DNA of 64,000 bases. Source: Photobacterium lucens (GTDB lineage Bacteria > Pseudomonadota > Gammaproteobacteria > Enterobacterales > Vibrionaceae). Positions 30,382 to 44,346 of the stretch are shown in pieces. The stretch covers positions 1-64,000 of the forward strand of contig NZ_SSMG01000281.1 of assembly GCF_009873615.1 (NCBI RefSeq), in the 5' to 3' direction. The position numbers were made by a program, and so were the translations under genes. Position 1 is the first letter of the stretch; the number at the start of each line of letters is the position of its first letter. Below the pieces are notes generated by a model, which saw nothing but the letters and a program-made list of their open reading frames with translations, searched no databases and was not told where the DNA came from.

Positions 30382-32214
30382 TTACTCAACAGTCACCGCT
30401 TTTGCTAGATTCCGAGGCTGATCAACATCAGTTCCTTTAATTAAAGCAACGTGATAGGCCAGCAATTGCATCGGAATGGTATAGAAAATCGGGGCAATAA
30501 TTTCATCCACACTTGGCATTGTGATGATTTTCATCCCTTCCGTTGCCTCAAAACCTGCTTCACTATCAGCAAAGACATACAGTAAACCACCGCGAGCACG
30601 CACTTCTTCAATATTGGATTTAAGCTTTTCCAATAAATCATTGGTTGGCGCAACCACAATCACAGGCATATCGGCATCAATCAGCGCTAATGGGCCATGT
30701 TTTAACTCACCAGCAGCATAAGCTTCAGCATGAATGTACGAAATCTCTTTAAGCTTAAGTGAGGCTTCCACTGCAATAGGGTAAAACTCACCACGACCTA
30801 AAAAGAGCGCATGGTGTTTATCACTAAACTCTTCTGCAAGTTGCTCAATCGGCTTATCAAGGGTTAGCGCTTTTTCAATACAAACAGGTAATTGCTGCAT
30901 GGCATGCACAATTTGACGCTCTTTTTGAGAGTCAATTTTCCCTTGCTGTTTACCCAATGCGGTCACAAGCATCAATAAAGAAATCAGTTGAGTCGTGAAA
31001 GCTTTGGTCGATGCCACTCCAATTTCAGCCCCTGCACGAGTCATAAAGACTAAATCAGATTCACGCACCAATGATGAGCCAGCTACGTTACAAATCGTCA
31101 TCGCCGCCATATAGCCTTTCTCTTGTGCTAATCGAAGAGCGGCCAAAGTATCTGCCGTTTCACCAGACTGAGATAGGGTCAGCAATAAGCTGTTTGGTCT
31201 GGTAACAAACTTGCGGTAGCGAAACTCCGAAGCAATTTCCACATCACAACTGATACCAGCAATGGATTCAAACCAGTAACGCGCGACCATGCCCGCATTG
31301 TATGATGTACCACAGGCAATGATCTGAATATGCTCGACTTTATCAAAGATCGTTTTCGCATCGCTGCCAAAACTTTCAATGATCACTTTATCATTGCTGA
31401 TCCTGCCTTCCATGGTGTTGATCAAGGCACTTGGCTGCTCAAAGATCTCTTTTTGCATATAGTGGCGAAAAATCCCTTTATCAGCCGCATCATGTTGAAC
31501 ATTCGATTCTGTTACCGCACGCTCAACTTGCTCACCCGCTTGATTGAATACCGAAATAGAACGACGGGTAACTTCCGCCACATCACCTTCTTCTAAAAAC
31601 ATAAAGCGTCGCGTCACATTCAATAACGCTAACTGATCAGAAGCAATGAAGTTCTCACCCACGCCCAAACCAATCACTAACGGACTGCCAGAGCGTGCTA
31701 CTACAATGCGCTCGGGATCGCGACTATCCATCACCACAGTGCCGTAAGCACCTTCTAATTGTGTGACTGTTCTCTGTACTGCTTCAAGTAACGACGCAGC
31801 AGAACGCAGTTCCCATTCAACCAAGTGAGCAATCACTTCAGTATCGGTTTGAGAACTAAATACGTAACCACGCTGTTGTAATAACTCACGTAATGCTTGG
31901 TGATTCTCAATAATACCGTTATGAACAATAGCAATATGCTCGCCAGAAGTATGTGGGTGAGCATTAGATTCTGATGGCTCACCATGGGTTGCCCAACGCG
32001 TATGTGCTATACCAGTACCACCAAATAACGGGGTTGCCTCAACGGCTTCAGCCAAGGCTTGTACTTTACCCATTCGTCGCACACGGTGAAGCTGATGATC
32101 ATCAACAACGGCAATACCTGCTGAATCATAACCACGATATTCTAAACGACGTAAACCTTCGATTAAGATTTCTGCCACATCACGCTGTGCTACCGCACCG
32201 ACAATCCCACACAT
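30382..32214 (-). CDS. glmS: Glutamine-fructose-6-phosphate aminotransferase
   Basis: GlmS makes glucosamine-6-phosphate from fructose-6-phosphate and glutamine, the entry to cell wall and lipopolysaccharide amino sugars. The 610-residue protein starts 'MCGIVGAV', and Cys2 becomes the N-terminal nucleophile. The class II glutaminase domain covers about 1-240. Two SIS sugar-isomerase domains follow ('[14 protein letters not shown]', '[12 protein letters not shown]'), then the C-terminal '[13 protein letters not shown]'. It lies 23 bases after a DeoR-type regulator gene, with AAAGGA before its ATG. I see no glmS ribozyme. Confidence 0.97.
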   Translation of the reverse strand: MCGIVGAVAQRDVAEILIEGLRRLEYRGYDSAGIAVVDDHQLHRVRRMGKVQALAEAVEATPLFGGTGIAHTRWATHGEPSESNAHPHTSGEHIAIVHNGIIENHQALRELLQQRGYVFSSQTDTEVIAHLVEWELRSAASLLEAVQRTVTQLEGAYGTVVMDSRDPERIVVARSGSPLVIGLGVGENFIASDQLALLNVTRRFMFLEEGDVAEVTRRSISVFNQAGEQVERAVTESNVQHDAADKGIFRHYMQKEIFEQPSALINTMEGRISNDKVIIESFGSDAKTIFDKVEHIQIIACGTSYNAGMVARYWFESIAGISCDVEIASEFRYRKFVTRPNSLLLTLSQSGETADTLAALRLAQEKGYMAAMTICNVAGSSLVRESDLVFMTRAGAEIGVASTKAFTTQLISLLMLVTALGKQQGKIDSQKERQIVHAMQQLPVCIEKALTLDKPIEQLAEEFSDKHHALFLGRGEFYPIAVEASLKLKEISYIHAEAYAAGELKHGPLALIDADMPVIVVAPTNDLLEKLKSNIEEVRARGGLLYVFADSEAGFEATEGMKIITMPSVDEIIAPIFYTIPMQLLAYHVALIKGTDVDQPRNLAKAVTVE

Positions 32215-32237
32215 AACGGTCTATCCTTTACTACTTG

Positions 32238-33011
32238 TTATCGTTCACAACAGGCACGGATCACTCGCACGCCTTGTTGCTCAATTGCTGTTGTATCTTC
32301 ATCACTCATGCCATCATCAGTGATAAGCGTACTTACTCCTTGCCATGCCAATTCTAAGTTAGGAATTTTTCGTCCAATCTTGCATGACTCAATCATCACC
32401 ACGACTTCTCGCGATACCTCAGCCATCACCCGGCTTAATCCGATTAGCTCATTGAAGGTCGTAGTACCACGAGCAATATCAATGCCATCCGCACCAATAA
32501 AGAGCTGATCAAAATCGTAAGATCGCAGTACTGATTCTGCGACTTTGCCTTGGAAAGACTCAGAGTGGGGATCCCATGTACCACCAGTCATCAACAGCGT
32601 TGGTTCGTTTTCTAATGCATTTAATGCGTTCGCGACTTGCAAAGAGTTAGTCATTACCACCAAGCCTTGCTTAGTACCTAACAAATTAATTAATGCTGCT
32701 GTTGTACTACCGCAATCAACAATGATGCGATTGTGATCGCGAATAAGCTCAGAAGCCGCTAATGCGATCGCTTGCTTTCGTTCTGAAACTTTTTCAGCAG
32801 AATCAGTAGAGACAATTTCACTCGGCATTGAAATCGCACCACCATAACGACGCAACAATAAACCTGAGCTTTCTAATGCCGCGAGATCTTTACGGATAGT
32901 AACTTCGGAAGTAGAAAAGTGGCTGGCCAATACATCAACACTGACTTCACCTTCAGCACTGACCATCGCCGCAATAGCATGACGACGTTGCTGAGTATTA
33001 CGCTTAGACAT
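32238..33011 (-). CDS. DeoR/GlpR-family regulator upstream of glmS (GlmR-like)
   Basis: The 257-residue protein has an N-terminal DeoR winged helix ('QRRHAIAAMVSAEGEVSVD', 'FSTSEVTIRKDLAALESSGL', residues about 7-58). A C-terminal phosphosugar-sensing domain follows, with 'VDCGSTTAALINLL' and 'LFIGADGID', the sugar-phosphate motifs of the family. Its position directly ahead of glmS matches GlmR of Pseudomonas, a repressor of glmS. Glucosamine-6-phosphate or a similar sugar phosphate is therefore a plausible effector, but this is inference. A palindrome covers its own presumed start site. Confidence 0.85.
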   Translation of the reverse strand: MSKRNTQQRRHAIAAMVSAEGEVSVDVLASHFSTSEVTIRKDLAALESSGLLLRRYGGAISMPSEIVSTDSAEKVSERKQAIALAASELIRDHNRIIVDCGSTTAALINLLGTKQGLVVMTNSLQVANALNALENEPTLLMTGGTWDPHSESFQGKVAESVLRSYDFDQLFIGADGIDIARGTTTFNELIGLSRVMAEVSREVVVMIESCKIGRKIPNLELAWQGVSTLITDDGMSDEDTTAIEQQGVRVIRACCER

Positions 33012-33030
33012 AAGTTTTGAAATGACACAT

Positions 33031-33051
33031 TAAGTTTCGATTTGAAACTTA
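33031..33051. promoter_or_regulatory. Palindromic candidate operator at the promoter of the glmS regulator
   Basis: TAAGTTTC-GATTT-GAAACTTA is a perfect 8-bp inverted repeat (33031-33038 and 33044-33051). On the minus strand it directly follows a -10 TATACT (33056-33051), with TTGATC (33080-33075) 18 bases upstream as -35. A partial copy (TAAGTTTTGAAA, 33011-33022) lies next to the start codon. Bound protein would block the start of transcription of the regulator and glmS. Confidence 0.6.
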
Positions 33052-33191
33052 GTATAGCTTTTTAAAAATTAATCGATCAATAACAAATATGCACATGACG
33101 CATAATTTTTATCTCGAAATAACCATAATGCCCACTTCGGACAGAAGAAAATAGGGAGGAAACTGTCACATAAAGATATTTAGACAATAAA

Positions 33192-33214
33192 AAAGCAGGC
33201 AAAATGCCTGCTTT
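33192..33214 (-). terminator. Intrinsic terminator after glmU
   Basis: AAAGCAGGCA (33192-33201) and TGCCTGCTTT (33205-33214) form a perfect stem with a 3-base loop; the minus-strand product ends in a U-run. It separates glmU from the DeoR-glmS unit. Confidence 0.85.
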
Positions 33215-33234
33215 AAAATCAAAAATAGCAATGA

Positions 33235-34593
33235 TTATTTCTTCGTTGGGCGTTTCCAACCTTGAATAGTACGAGCAGGTGCACGAGTGATCACTAACTC
33301 ACCTTCGCCAACATTACGATTAATGGTTGCGCCAGCACCGATGGTAGCACCACTTGCAACTTTCACTGGTGCAATAAGCTGTGTGTCAGAGCCAACAAAC
33401 ACATCATCACCAATTTCAGTTTTAAACTTATTTGCGCCATCGTAGTTACAAGTAATGGTACCTGCACCGATATTCACGTTAGCACCAATTTCAGCATCGC
33501 CTAAGTAAGTTAAGTGACCCGCTTTTGAGCCTTCGCCTAAACGTGCCTGCTTCATTTCAACGAAGTTACCTACATGCGCTTGTGTTTGTAACTCTGTGCC
33601 TGGACGTAGTCGTGCAAATGGACCTACAGTACAAGATTCACCCACCGTTGCACCTTCAATCACAGAATACGGACTGATCACAGTATTGTCGTCAATTTCA
33701 CAATCTTTTAGTACACAGCCAGCACCGATAACCACGTTATCACCAATGCTCACACTACCTTCAATTACCACGTTGACATCGATTTCAACGTCAGTACCGC
33801 ATTGAAGTTCACCACGCAAATCAAAACGAGCAGGATCGCGTAACATTACACCTTGCTCAAGTAGGCGCTCAGCCTGCATTGCTTGGAAAGCACGCTCTAA
33901 ACGCGCAAGCTGTACGCGGTTATTCACACCTTCAACTTCAATCGCAGCCACAGGATGTACCGCTTCAACAGCACGACCTTCATTGTGAGCAATTTCGATG
34001 ATATCCGTTAGATAGTATTCACCTTGCGCATTGTCATTTTTAAGTGCAGATAACCAGCGCTTCAAGTCACCACCGTTAGCAACCATGACACCAGTATTAA
34101 TTTCTTTGATCAGCTTCTGCTCTTCAGTTGCATCTTTTTGCTCAACGATAGCAACAACAGGACCGTTACGACGAACAATACGACCGTAACCTGTTGGATC
34201 ATCGAGCACCACCGTTAGCAGCGCAATACCACCGTCAGGCTGTGCATCAAGTAAGTTCTCAAGTGTTTGGGCGCTAATGAGTGGCACATCACCATAAAGA
34301 ATTAATGCTTTCTCATCATCAGCAAGGTTAGGTACCGCTTGATTAACCGCATGACCAGTACCTAACTGCTCTGCTTGCAGCACCCAGTTAACACTTTCTT
34401 GTGCTAACACTTGCTGCATCTTGTCACCACCATGACCGTAAACTAAGTTAATAGTTTGCGCACCAAGATCATTACATGTGTCAATCACATGCTTAACCAT
34501 CGGCTTACCTGCCAAAGTGTGAAGCACTTTAGGCAAATTAGAATACATGCGGGTACCTTTACCCGCAGCTAAAATCACAGCACTAAAGCTCAT
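33235..34593 (-). CDS. glmU: Bifunctional GlmU: acetyltransferase and uridylyltransferase
   Basis: GlmU acetylates glucosamine-1-phosphate and couples it to UTP, giving UDP-N-acetylglucosamine. The start was placed at 34593 ('[13 protein letters not shown]'), giving 452 residues, near the E. coli length. The uridylyltransferase domain has '[11 protein letters not shown]' (9-19) and 'LYGDVPL'. A left-handed beta-helix of hexapeptide repeats fills the C-terminal half, with '[20 protein letters not shown]' near the acetyl-CoA site. It lies next to the atp operon, as in other gammaproteobacteria, but has its own terminator and a 249-base upstream gap. Confidence 0.97.
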   Translation of the reverse strand: MSFSAVILAAGKGTRMYSNLPKVLHTLAGKPMVKHVIDTCNDLGAQTINLVYGHGGDKMQQVLAQESVNWVLQAEQLGTGHAVNQAVPNLADDEKALILYGDVPLISAQTLENLLDAQPDGGIALLTVVLDDPTGYGRIVRRNGPVVAIVEQKDATEEQKLIKEINTGVMVANGGDLKRWLSALKNDNAQGEYYLTDIIEIAHNEGRAVEAVHPVAAIEVEGVNNRVQLARLERAFQAMQAERLLEQGVMLRDPARFDLRGELQCGTDVEIDVNVVIEGSVSIGDNVVIGAGCVLKDCEIDDNTVISPYSVIEGATVGESCTVGPFARLRPGTELQTQAHVGNFVEMKQARLGEGSKAGHLTYLGDAEIGANVNIGAGTITCNYDGANKFKTEIGDDVFVGSDTQLIAPVKVASGATIGAGATINRNVGEGELVITRAPARTIQGWKRPTKK

Positions 34594-34796
34594 GATGGGA
34601 TATCCCTCTTGATGCATAAATTCATAATCTTTCTCTATTGTACCGCCTACTTAGCACAGTTTTAAGTGCTAGCGCTTATTTCTCACCGACAAATAACATG
34701 CTCTCGTCGCAATTTAGTTCATTAATAAAAAGAAAATAAGCAGGATACAGTTTCTCATCTAGTGGGAACGTATAAGTAACAATAGAGCAAATATAA

Positions 34797-34824
34797 AAAA
34801 AGCGACCATGATGGTCGCTTTTTT
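34797..34824 (-). terminator. Intrinsic terminator of the atp operon
   Basis: AGCGACCA (34801-34808) pairs with TGGTCGCT (34812-34819) around TGA, with an A-run before and T-run after on the plus strand. On the minus strand it follows atpC by about 20 bases and ends in a U-run. Confidence 0.88.
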
Positions 34825-34842
34825 ACTTTCTTTAGCGTCAGA

Positions 34843-35265
34843 CTAGCGTGCGCGTTTTGTTAACTCAATAACGCGTAGCTGAGCAATGGCTTTCGCCAGA
34901 TCACTCGCTGCCTGCGCGAAGTCAATATCGCCATGCTGATTATGGATTCGCTCCTCAGCTTGACGTTTCGCTTCTTCTGCTTTCGCGGCATCCAGATCGA
35001 CACCACGAATAGCAGTATCGGCTAATACCGTCACTGCAGCAGGCTGAACTTCAAGCATACCGCCAGAAAGATAAATTACATCTTCCTCACCACCTTGCTT
35101 GGTAATACGTACCATGCCCGGAGTGATAGCAGTCAGTAGTGGGGTGTGACCTGCGTGAATACCCAGTTCACCTTCGCTACCCGTTACCTGAATATTTTCA
35201 GCACGACCAGAAAACAGACGTTTCTCAGCACTGACTACTTCCAGATGGAAAGTTATCGCTGCCAT
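34843..35265 (-). CDS. atpC: F1Fo ATP synthase epsilon subunit
   Basis: Epsilon is part of the central rotor stalk and can inhibit ATP hydrolysis. The 140-residue protein has the N-terminal beta-sandwich ('[20 protein letters not shown]', '[16 protein letters not shown]') and a C-terminal helical hairpin that folds up when ATP is low. It is the last gene of the operon, 17 bases after atpD, with AGGAGG ahead of its ATG and the operon terminator after it. Confidence 0.97.
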   Translation of the reverse strand: MAAITFHLEVVSAEKRLFSGRAENIQVTGSEGELGIHAGHTPLLTAITPGMVRITKQGGEEDVIYLSGGMLEVQPAAVTVLADTAIRGVDLDAAKAEEAKRQAEERIHNQHGDIDFAQAASDLAKAIAQLRVIELTKRAR

Positions 35266-35282
35266 GTCGCCTCCTAATTAGC

Positions 35283-37588
<2,306 letters not shown>

Positions 37589-37632
37589 CGTTACTCTCCG
37601 TTAGAAGGTGATCGCAAGCGATCACCAACCAA

Positions 37633-39174
37633 TTACCAAGTCTGGGTCGCTTTGAAATCTTCTAGCAGCTTCGCAAACTGCGCAGCGATTTCATCGTTCC
37701 AGTTACCCGTTTCATCAATCTGAGCAACTAGCTCAGCAAACTGACCTTTCGCATAAGAAAGTAACGCTGCTTCGAAATCAGCAAGCTTAGTCAGCTCAAC
37801 ATCATTCAAGTAGCCTTTTTCAGCTGCAAAAATAACAACCGCTTGCTCAAATACAGACATTGGCGCGTATTGCTTTTGCTTCATCAGTTCAGTTACTTTC
37901 TGACCGTGATCTAGCTGTTTCTTAGTTGCGTCATCAAGGTCAGACGAGAACTGTGCGAATGCCGCTAGTTCACGGTACTGTGCAAGTGCGGTACGGATAC
38001 CACCAGACAGTTTCTTGATGATCTTGGTTTGGGCAGCACCACCTACACGAGATACAGAGATACCTGGATCAACCGCTGGACGAATACCGGCGTTGAACAG
38101 TTCTGTTTGTAGGAAGATCTGACCATCGGTGATAGAGATAACGTTAGTCGGTACGAATGCCGATACGTCACCCGCTTGGGTTTCGATGATCGGTAGTGCC
38201 GTTAGCGATCCTGTTTGACCTTTCACTTCACCGTTAGTGAATTTCTCAACGTAGTGCTCGCTTACACGAGAAGCACGCTCTAGAAGACGTGAGTGAAGGT
38301 AGAAAACATCACCAGGGAATGCTTCACGACCTGGTGGACGCTTAAGCAATAGTGAGATTTGACGGTAAGCAACAGCCTGCTTAGACAGGTCATCGTATAC
38401 AATCAGTGCATCTTCGCCGCGGTCACGGAAGTATTCACCCATCGCACAACCAGAGTATGGTGCTAGGTATTGCAGTGCAGCAGCTTCTGATGCTGATGCT
38501 ACAACAACGATGGTGTTTTCCAGTGCGCCGTGCTCTTCAAGCTTACGAACTACGTTAGCGATAGTTGAAGCTTTCTGGCCAATAGCCACATACACAGAGT
38601 AGATACCAGAGTTTTTCTGGTTGATGATGGCATCGATAGCCATCGCAGTTTTACCTGTTTGACGGTCACCGATGATCAGCTCACGCTGGCCACGGCCGAT
38701 TGGGATCATTGAGTCAACTGCTTTGTAACCAGTTTGTACTGGTTGATCAACAGATTTACGATCGATTACACCCGGTGCAATTACTTCAACAGGAGAGAAT
38801 GTCTCTGTTTCAATTGGACCTTTACCGTCGATTGGCTGACCTAGTGTGTTCACAACACGACCAAGTAGCGCAGGACCTACAGGTACTTCAAGAATACGAC
38901 CAGTACCGGTTACCTTCATGCCTTCCTGTAGAGAAGCATAAGGGCCCATCACAACTGCACCTACCGAGTCACGCTCAAGGTTAAGTGCCAGTGCGTATAG
39001 TCCGCCTGGTAGTTCAATCATTTCACCTTGCATTACGTCAGCAAGGCCATGGATACGAATAATACCGTCGCTTACAGAAACGATAGTACCTTCGTTACGC
39101 GCTTCACTTACAACGTTGAAGTTTTCAATACGTTGCTTGATCAGTGCGCTAATTTCCGTGGAATTAAGTTGCAT
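37633..39174 (-). CDS. atpA: F1Fo ATP synthase alpha subunit
   Basis: Alpha carries the regulatory nucleotide sites of F1. I set the start at 39174 ('[16 protein letters not shown]', TTGGAG just upstream), giving 513 residues as in E. coli; five extra codons upstream are in frame. The P-loop is '[13 protein letters not shown]' (near residue 170), and '[17 protein letters not shown]' is the signature motif. It lies between atpH and atpG. Confidence 0.98.
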   Translation of the reverse strand: MQLNSTEISALIKQRIENFNVVSEARNEGTIVSVSDGIIRIHGLADVMQGEMIELPGGLYALALNLERDSVGAVVMGPYASLQEGMKVTGTGRILEVPVGPALLGRVVNTLGQPIDGKGPIETETFSPVEVIAPGVIDRKSVDQPVQTGYKAVDSMIPIGRGQRELIIGDRQTGKTAMAIDAIINQKNSGIYSVYVAIGQKASTIANVVRKLEEHGALENTIVVVASASEAAALQYLAPYSGCAMGEYFRDRGEDALIVYDDLSKQAVAYRQISLLLKRPPGREAFPGDVFYLHSRLLERASRVSEHYVEKFTNGEVKGQTGSLTALPIIETQAGDVSAFVPTNVISITDGQIFLQTELFNAGIRPAVDPGISVSRVGGAAQTKIIKKLSGGIRTALAQYRELAAFAQFSSDLDDATKKQLDHGQKVTELMKQKQYAPMSVFEQAVVIFAAEKGYLNDVELTKLADFEAALLSYAKGQFAELVAQIDETGNWNDEIAAQFAKLLEDFKATQTW

Positions 39175-39190
39175 GCTCCAATTCCCCAAA

Positions 39191-39724
39191 TCAAGACTGC
39201 AAAGTATCGCTCAGACGGTTCAATTTGCCCCGTACAGAGTTGTCGATAACAAGGTCTCCAGCTCTAATTACAACCCCGGCAATCAGGGTCTCGTCTACAC
39301 TGCAAGTCAGCATAACTTTACGCGCTAAACGCTGCTCAAGTTTCGCGCTAATGGCGTCTAGTTGAGACTCATCTAAAGCAACGGCAGAAACCACTGTTGC
39401 TTGGATGGTGTGTTCATGTTCATTTTTCATAAACATAAACTCTTCACAGACATCCGGTAGCGCCTTAAGGCGTCCATTTTCAGCCATTACCTTTAAAAGG
39501 TTTTGACCAAATTCATCGAGTTGCTCACCGCATACTGAAACAAAAATCTCAGTTAGCTTTTCAGCAGCAAAACCGCTATCCAGCACATCCTGCATAGTGT
39601 CGTTTTTTGCTACTTCACTAGCGAAAGTCAGCATTTCTGCCCACTGTGCTAGTGCGTTCTTCTCGACCGCAAAGTCAAAAGCTGCTTTAGCGTAGGGGCG
39701 TGCGATAGTAGTCATTTGTGACAT
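39191..39724 (-). CDS. atpH: F1Fo ATP synthase delta subunit
   Basis: Delta joins the peripheral stalk to the top of F1. The 177-residue protein has the usual start '[16 protein letters not shown]' (near residue 4) and the C-terminal '[22 protein letters not shown]' signature. The upstream 'MSQ' and the second Met give two possible starts a few codons apart. It is 16 bases after atpF. Confidence 0.97.
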   Translation of the reverse strand: MSQMTTIARPYAKAAFDFAVEKNALAQWAEMLTFASEVAKNDTMQDVLDSGFAAEKLTEIFVSVCGEQLDEFGQNLLKVMAENGRLKALPDVCEEFMFMKNEHEHTIQATVVSAVALDESQLDAISAKLEQRLARKVMLTCSVDETLIAGVVIRAGDLVIDNSVRGKLNRLSDTLQS

Positions 39725-39740
39725 AAGCTTGCCCCTTTAA

Positions 39741-40211
39741 TTACAGTTCTGCAGTGACTTTGTTAAGAATATCTGCTTGAGCGTCCGCATCGATCGAACG
39801 TTCAATGATCTTCTCAGCACCAATCACAGCCAGAGTTGCAACTTGTTTTCTTAACTCATCACGAGCACGGTTACGTTCAGCTTCAATTTCCGCCATACCT
39901 TGCGCAAGAATCTTCTCACGCTCAGTTTGAGCTTCAGCTTTCGCTTCATCGATAATTTGAGCTTTACGCTTGTTTGCTTGCTCGATCAACTCACTCGCAG
40001 CGCGTTTCGCTTCTTTAAGTTGATCTGAAGCATTCGCTTGTGCAAGGTCAAGGTCTTTGGCTGCGCGATCTGCGGCAGCCAAGCCGTCAGCAATCTTTTT
40101 CTGACGTTCTTCAATCGCTTCCATAATTGGTGGCCATACATATTTCATGCAGAACACCACGAAGGCGAAGAAAGCGATAGCCTGACCCAGCAAAGTTGCA
40201 TTCATATTCAC
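39741..40211 (-). CDS. atpF: F1Fo ATP synthase b subunit
   Basis: Subunit b is the dimeric peripheral stalk, with one N-terminal membrane helix ('[20 protein letters not shown]', residues about 9-28) and a long charged coiled coil. I accept a GTG start at 40211: AAGGAG lies seven bases upstream, and the resulting 156 residues equal the E. coli protein, beginning '[10 protein letters not shown]' like E. coli 'MNLNATILGQ'. A later ATG at 40205 would cut two residues. Confidence 0.96.
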   Translation of the reverse strand: MNMNATLLGQAIAFFAFVVFCMKYVWPPIMEAIEERQKKIADGLAAADRAAKDLDLAQANASDQLKEAKRAASELIEQANKRKAQIIDEAKAEAQTEREKILAQGMAEIEAERNRARDELRKQVATLAVIGAEKIIERSIDADAQADILNKVTAEL

Positions 40212-40292
40212 AACGCATCTCCTTAAAAAGGGTTGCTAGAGTCCATTTGCTACTTAATGTCAGGTTTTAAGCAAACCTGACACTACGATTTA

Positions 40293-40601
<309 letters not shown>

Positions 40602-40614
40602 TTACAAATAATCG

Positions 40615-41421
<807 letters not shown>

Positions 41422-41426
41422 TCATC

Positions 41427-41816
41427 CTATTTGTTGTTGTTAATGAATAAAACCGGTCCAAAAATATTAATACCAAGGGCCAGCAAATAGGTTAGTTTGA
41501 GGGGAACAAGTTCCACCCCTATATACAGGTAAGCAATGGCAAAAAGGATGACTGTGATAAGAATTTTTAGCACTTCTCCGCCATAAAATGACGCCATGAC
41601 TAATCGTGCTTTCCTAGCACCACTAAACATGAAGGCACACATTGCGAAGACAGCATTGGCGATCACGAAGATGCCACCACCAATCAATGCAGAGATTCCC
41701 CAGTCAACATTGACAGCAAAAACTGCCGTTAATGCCGTTGCTATCACGACGCCAGATTGTAGTAACAGCAACCGTTTTGCCAATTGGCGTCCCGGTTTAG
41801 CTAGCGTCGATACCAT
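41427..41816 (-). CDS. atpI: ATP synthase accessory protein AtpI
   Basis: AtpI is a small membrane protein thought to help assemble the c ring or handle Mg2+; it is not part of the final enzyme. I put the start at 41816 ('MVSTLAKPGRQLAKR'), which has AGGA eight bases upstream and gives 129 residues, close to E. coli AtpI. The longer frame to 41915 would run through the atp promoter. Four hydrophobic segments are visible. It is the first gene of the operon. Confidence 0.92.
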   Translation of the reverse strand: MVSTLAKPGRQLAKRLLLLQSGVVIATALTAVFAVNVDWGISALIGGGIFVIANAVFAMCAFMFSGARKARLVMASFYGGEVLKILITVILFAIAYLYIGVELVPLKLTYLLALGINIFGPVLFINNNK

Positions 41817-41873
41817 GTATTCGTTCCTCGAGTCCATTCCTTTACACGATCCGTGCTTGGGAAAACAGCGAAA

Positions 41874-41905
41874 ATTATACGACTCATAAAATTGATTGCA
41901 ATCAA
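41874..41905 (-). promoter_or_regulatory. atp operon promoter with an overlapping FNR-type palindrome
   Basis: On the minus strand TTGCAA (41901-41896) and TATAAT (41879-41874) are 16 bases apart, 58 bases upstream of the atpI start. The -35 lies inside the perfect 14-bp palindrome TTGATTGCAATCAA (41892-41905), which equals the FNR consensus TTGAT-N4-ATCAA. If transcription starts about 7 bases past the -10, the palindrome is centred near -31, a position that fits repression more than activation. Confidence 0.7.
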
Positions 41906-41911
41906 ATAGCA

Positions 41912-41946
41912 GCAAAAAAAACAGTTAGATTTTACAACACTCTAAC
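41912..41946 (-). terminator. Probable terminator after parB
   Basis: On the minus strand GTTAGA (41946-41941) pairs with TCTAAC (41929-41924) and is followed by a run of eight U residues. The stem is short, so termination may be partial. It lies between parB and the atp promoter. Confidence 0.6.
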
Positions 41947-41993
41947 TTGATCACGATGATGTTATATTTCTAACAAACTTTACACATTTAACA

Positions 41994-42893
41994 TCACATG
42001 TTTTTCTCGAGCATTGCAATAATTTGCTCAAGTTTGTCTTGTTGATCAAAGTTAATAACGAGCTTTCCTTTACCACTTTTGGTTTGATTAATCGCCACCT
42101 TGGTGCCAAGTCGCTCAGTTAGTCTGTTTTGCAACAATGCCACTTGTTCACTAATAGGCTGCGGTGATTTCGGTACCACAGGGTTTAAAAGTGTTTTAAC
42201 CAGTTTTTCAGCTTCACGAACAGTTAACAAATTATTGACAATTTTTTGTGCTATAGGTAACTGTTGCGGCTCATCAAGGGATAATAAAGCCCTCGCGTGA
42301 CCCATTTCGAGCTTTTTTTGCTCAACTAATTGTTTTACAGGCTCACTTAATTGGTTTAAACGCAATAAGTTAGAAACTGCAGCACGTGATTTTCCCACTG
42401 CATCAGCAATTTGTTGATGAGTCAGTGAAAACTCTTGCTGAAGTCTTGCAAGCGCAACCGCTTCTTCGATGACATTGAGATCTTCACGCTGAATATTCTC
42501 AATCAATGCGATAGCCATAGTAGCACGATCATCAACGGCTTTGACTAAACAAGGCACTTTAGATAGACCAGCAAGCTTAGCTGCTTGCCAACGGCGCTCA
42601 CCTGCGATGATCTCAAAATCTTGGTTAGCAAGACGGCGAACAACGATCGGCTGAATAATACCTTGGCCGCGGATCGATTCAGCCAACTCTGCCAAGGTTT
42701 CTTCTGTCATGGATTTACGAGGTTGATATTGGCCTGATTGCAGCGCATCAATAGCCAGCTCTCGTAACTCACCGTCAGTTTGTCCCTCAACAGATGGAGC
42801 AATTTGATTGTTATGTTGCTTTGCTTGCGCAACCGCACTGGTTGACAACAAAGCATCTAGCCCTTTACCGAGGCCACGTTTATTAAAATTCAT
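41994..42893 (-). CDS. parB: Chromosome partitioning protein ParB
   Basis: ParB binds parS sites and spreads as a CTP-dependent clamp to form the segregation complex. The 299-residue protein has the N-terminal ParA-stimulating 'RGLGKGLDALL' (6-16), the nuclease-like motif 'GQYQPRK' and 'ENIQREDLNVIEEA' with the CTP-binding 'GERRWQAAK'. A central helix-turn-helix follows ('LTHQQIADAVGKSRAAVSNLLRL') and then a C-terminal dimer domain. It starts eight bases after parA. I did not find a full parS site in the gaps nearby. Confidence 0.96.
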   Translation of the reverse strand: MNFNKRGLGKGLDALLSTSAVAQAKQHNNQIAPSVEGQTDGELRELAIDALQSGQYQPRKSMTEETLAELAESIRGQGIIQPIVVRRLANQDFEIIAGERRWQAAKLAGLSKVPCLVKAVDDRATMAIALIENIQREDLNVIEEAVALARLQQEFSLTHQQIADAVGKSRAAVSNLLRLNQLSEPVKQLVEQKKLEMGHARALLSLDEPQQLPIAQKIVNNLLTVREAEKLVKTLLNPVVPKSPQPISEQVALLQNRLTERLGTKVAINQTKSGKGKLVINFDQQDKLEQIIAMLEKNM

Positions 42894-42901
42894 GAAAAAC
42901 C

Positions 42902-43699
42902 TTATGCGTCCACTGGAGTGACAATTTGTAATGCTAATTCGTCGCGGCGGATCATTTCACCGGCTAAGGCTAAATACGCTTTAGCGCCACTTGAATATTT
43001 GTCGTAATACATTGCAGGACGGCCATGGCTTGGCGCTTCAGCTAAGCGGACATTACGTGGAATAACGGTACGGTAAACCTTATCGCCAAAATGCTTTTTC
43101 AACTGCTGTGACACTTCATTGGCAAGACGATTACGAGGATCAAACATGGTACGTAATAACCCTTCGATCTTAAGCTCGCTATTGACCACCGCAGTCAATT
43201 TACTGATGGTATCCATTAATGCGGTTAAGCCTTCTAATGCGAAATACTCACATTGCATAGGCACTAACACAGAATCTGCAGCCGTCATGGCATTAATGGT
43301 TAAAAGGTTTAAAGAAGGGGGACAATCGATAAAAATATAATCGTAATCATCACGTACGGTAGCCAGTGCTGAGCGCAAACGCACTTCACGGGCAAACACT
43401 TCCATCAATTTGATTTCGGCCGCCGTTACATCACCATTAGCGGCTATCAAATGATAACCGCCAGTGGTGTCTTTAATAACAACATCATTAAATGGGCTTT
43501 CTTCAACCAGAAGATCATAAGCAGTCGCATCAACTTGGTATTTATCAACCCCACTAGCCATGGTCGCGTTTCCTTGCGGATCGAGATCAATTACCAACAC
43601 TTTTCGTTGGGTGGCGGCCAATGATGCTGCCAAATTTACACAAGTGGTTGTTTTACCTACACCACCTTTCTGATTAGCTACTGCTATGATTCTTCCCAC
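42902..43699 (-). CDS. parA: Chromosome partitioning ATPase ParA (Soj)
   Basis: ParA is the Walker-type ATPase that moves the ParB-parS complex of the origin. The 265-residue protein has the deviant Walker A 'KGGVGKTTTCVNLA' (11-24), 'DLDPQGNA' and Walker B 'YIFIDCPPSL'. It lacks the N-terminal DNA-binding extension of plasmid-type ParA, so it is the chromosomal (Soj) type. It lies between rsmG and parB, the usual arrangement near oriC. Confidence 0.96.
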   Translation of the reverse strand: MGRIIAVANQKGGVGKTTTCVNLAASLAATQRKVLVIDLDPQGNATMASGVDKYQVDATAYDLLVEESPFNDVVIKDTTGGYHLIAANGDVTAAEIKLMEVFAREVRLRSALATVRDDYDYIFIDCPPSLNLLTINAMTAADSVLVPMQCEYFALEGLTALMDTISKLTAVVNSELKIEGLLRTMFDPRNRLANEVSQQLKKHFGDKVYRTVIPRNVRLAEAPSHGRPAMYYDKYSSGAKAYLALAGEMIRRDELALQIVTPVDA

Positions 43700-43715
43700 A
43701 AGAAAACCTCAACAA

Positions 43716-44336
43716 TTAATCCTTTGCCGTTAAGACTACTAGATGACGCTCGCCTTCTAAATCAGGAACCTGTAAAGATTTCACCTCAACAATCGAGCAC
43801 CACTCAGGCAGATCTGCCGCTTCTTGCTCATTGTATTGGCCTTTCAATGCTAGGAACTGACCGCCAGACTTTGGTAGATGGTGACACCAGTTCACCATAT
43901 CAGCCATCGATGCAAACGCACGACTTAACACTGCATCAAAGCCATCTTCTGCTTCAAATTCTTCAACGCGACTTTGTACCGGTATCACATTGGTAATTTT
44001 CAGCTCATGGATCACTTGGCGGATAAAGCGAATGCGTTTACCTAAGCTATCTAGCAAGGTAAATGATTTATCAGGACACATAATAGCCAACGGGATCCCA
44101 GGTAAACCAGGACCAGTACCGACATCAATATAATTTGTGCCACCTAGATACTTGCTGACCACAATACTATCCATAATATGTTTAACTAACATTTCGTTAG
44201 GATCACGGACAGAAGTCAGATTATACGCTTTATTCCACTTATGCAGCAGTTCGACATAACCGATCAGCTGGTCAAGTTGCTGTTCTGTGACCTGCAGGTC
44301 AGTTTGGGCGATAAGTTGTACCAATCGTTGTTTCAT
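43716..44336 (-). CDS. rsmG: 16S rRNA (guanine-527-N7)-methyltransferase RsmG
   Basis: RsmG (GidB) methylates G527 of 16S rRNA; loss of it gives low-level streptomycin resistance. The 206-residue protein has the SAM-binding '[17 protein letters not shown]' (near residue 66) and '[13 protein letters not shown]' with the family's conserved residues. It lies ten bases after mnmG, as in most bacteria. Confidence 0.96.
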   Translation of the reverse strand: MKQRLVQLIAQTDLQVTEQQLDQLIGYVELLHKWNKAYNLTSVRDPNEMLVKHIMDSIVVSKYLGGTNYIDVGTGPGLPGIPLAIMCPDKSFTLLDSLGKRIRFIRQVIHELKITNVIPVQSRVEEFEAEDGFDAVLSRAFASMADMVNWCHHLPKSGGQFLALKGQYNEQEAADLPEWCSIVEVKSLQVPDLEGERHLVVLTAKD

Positions 44337-44346
44337 TGTTTACCCC

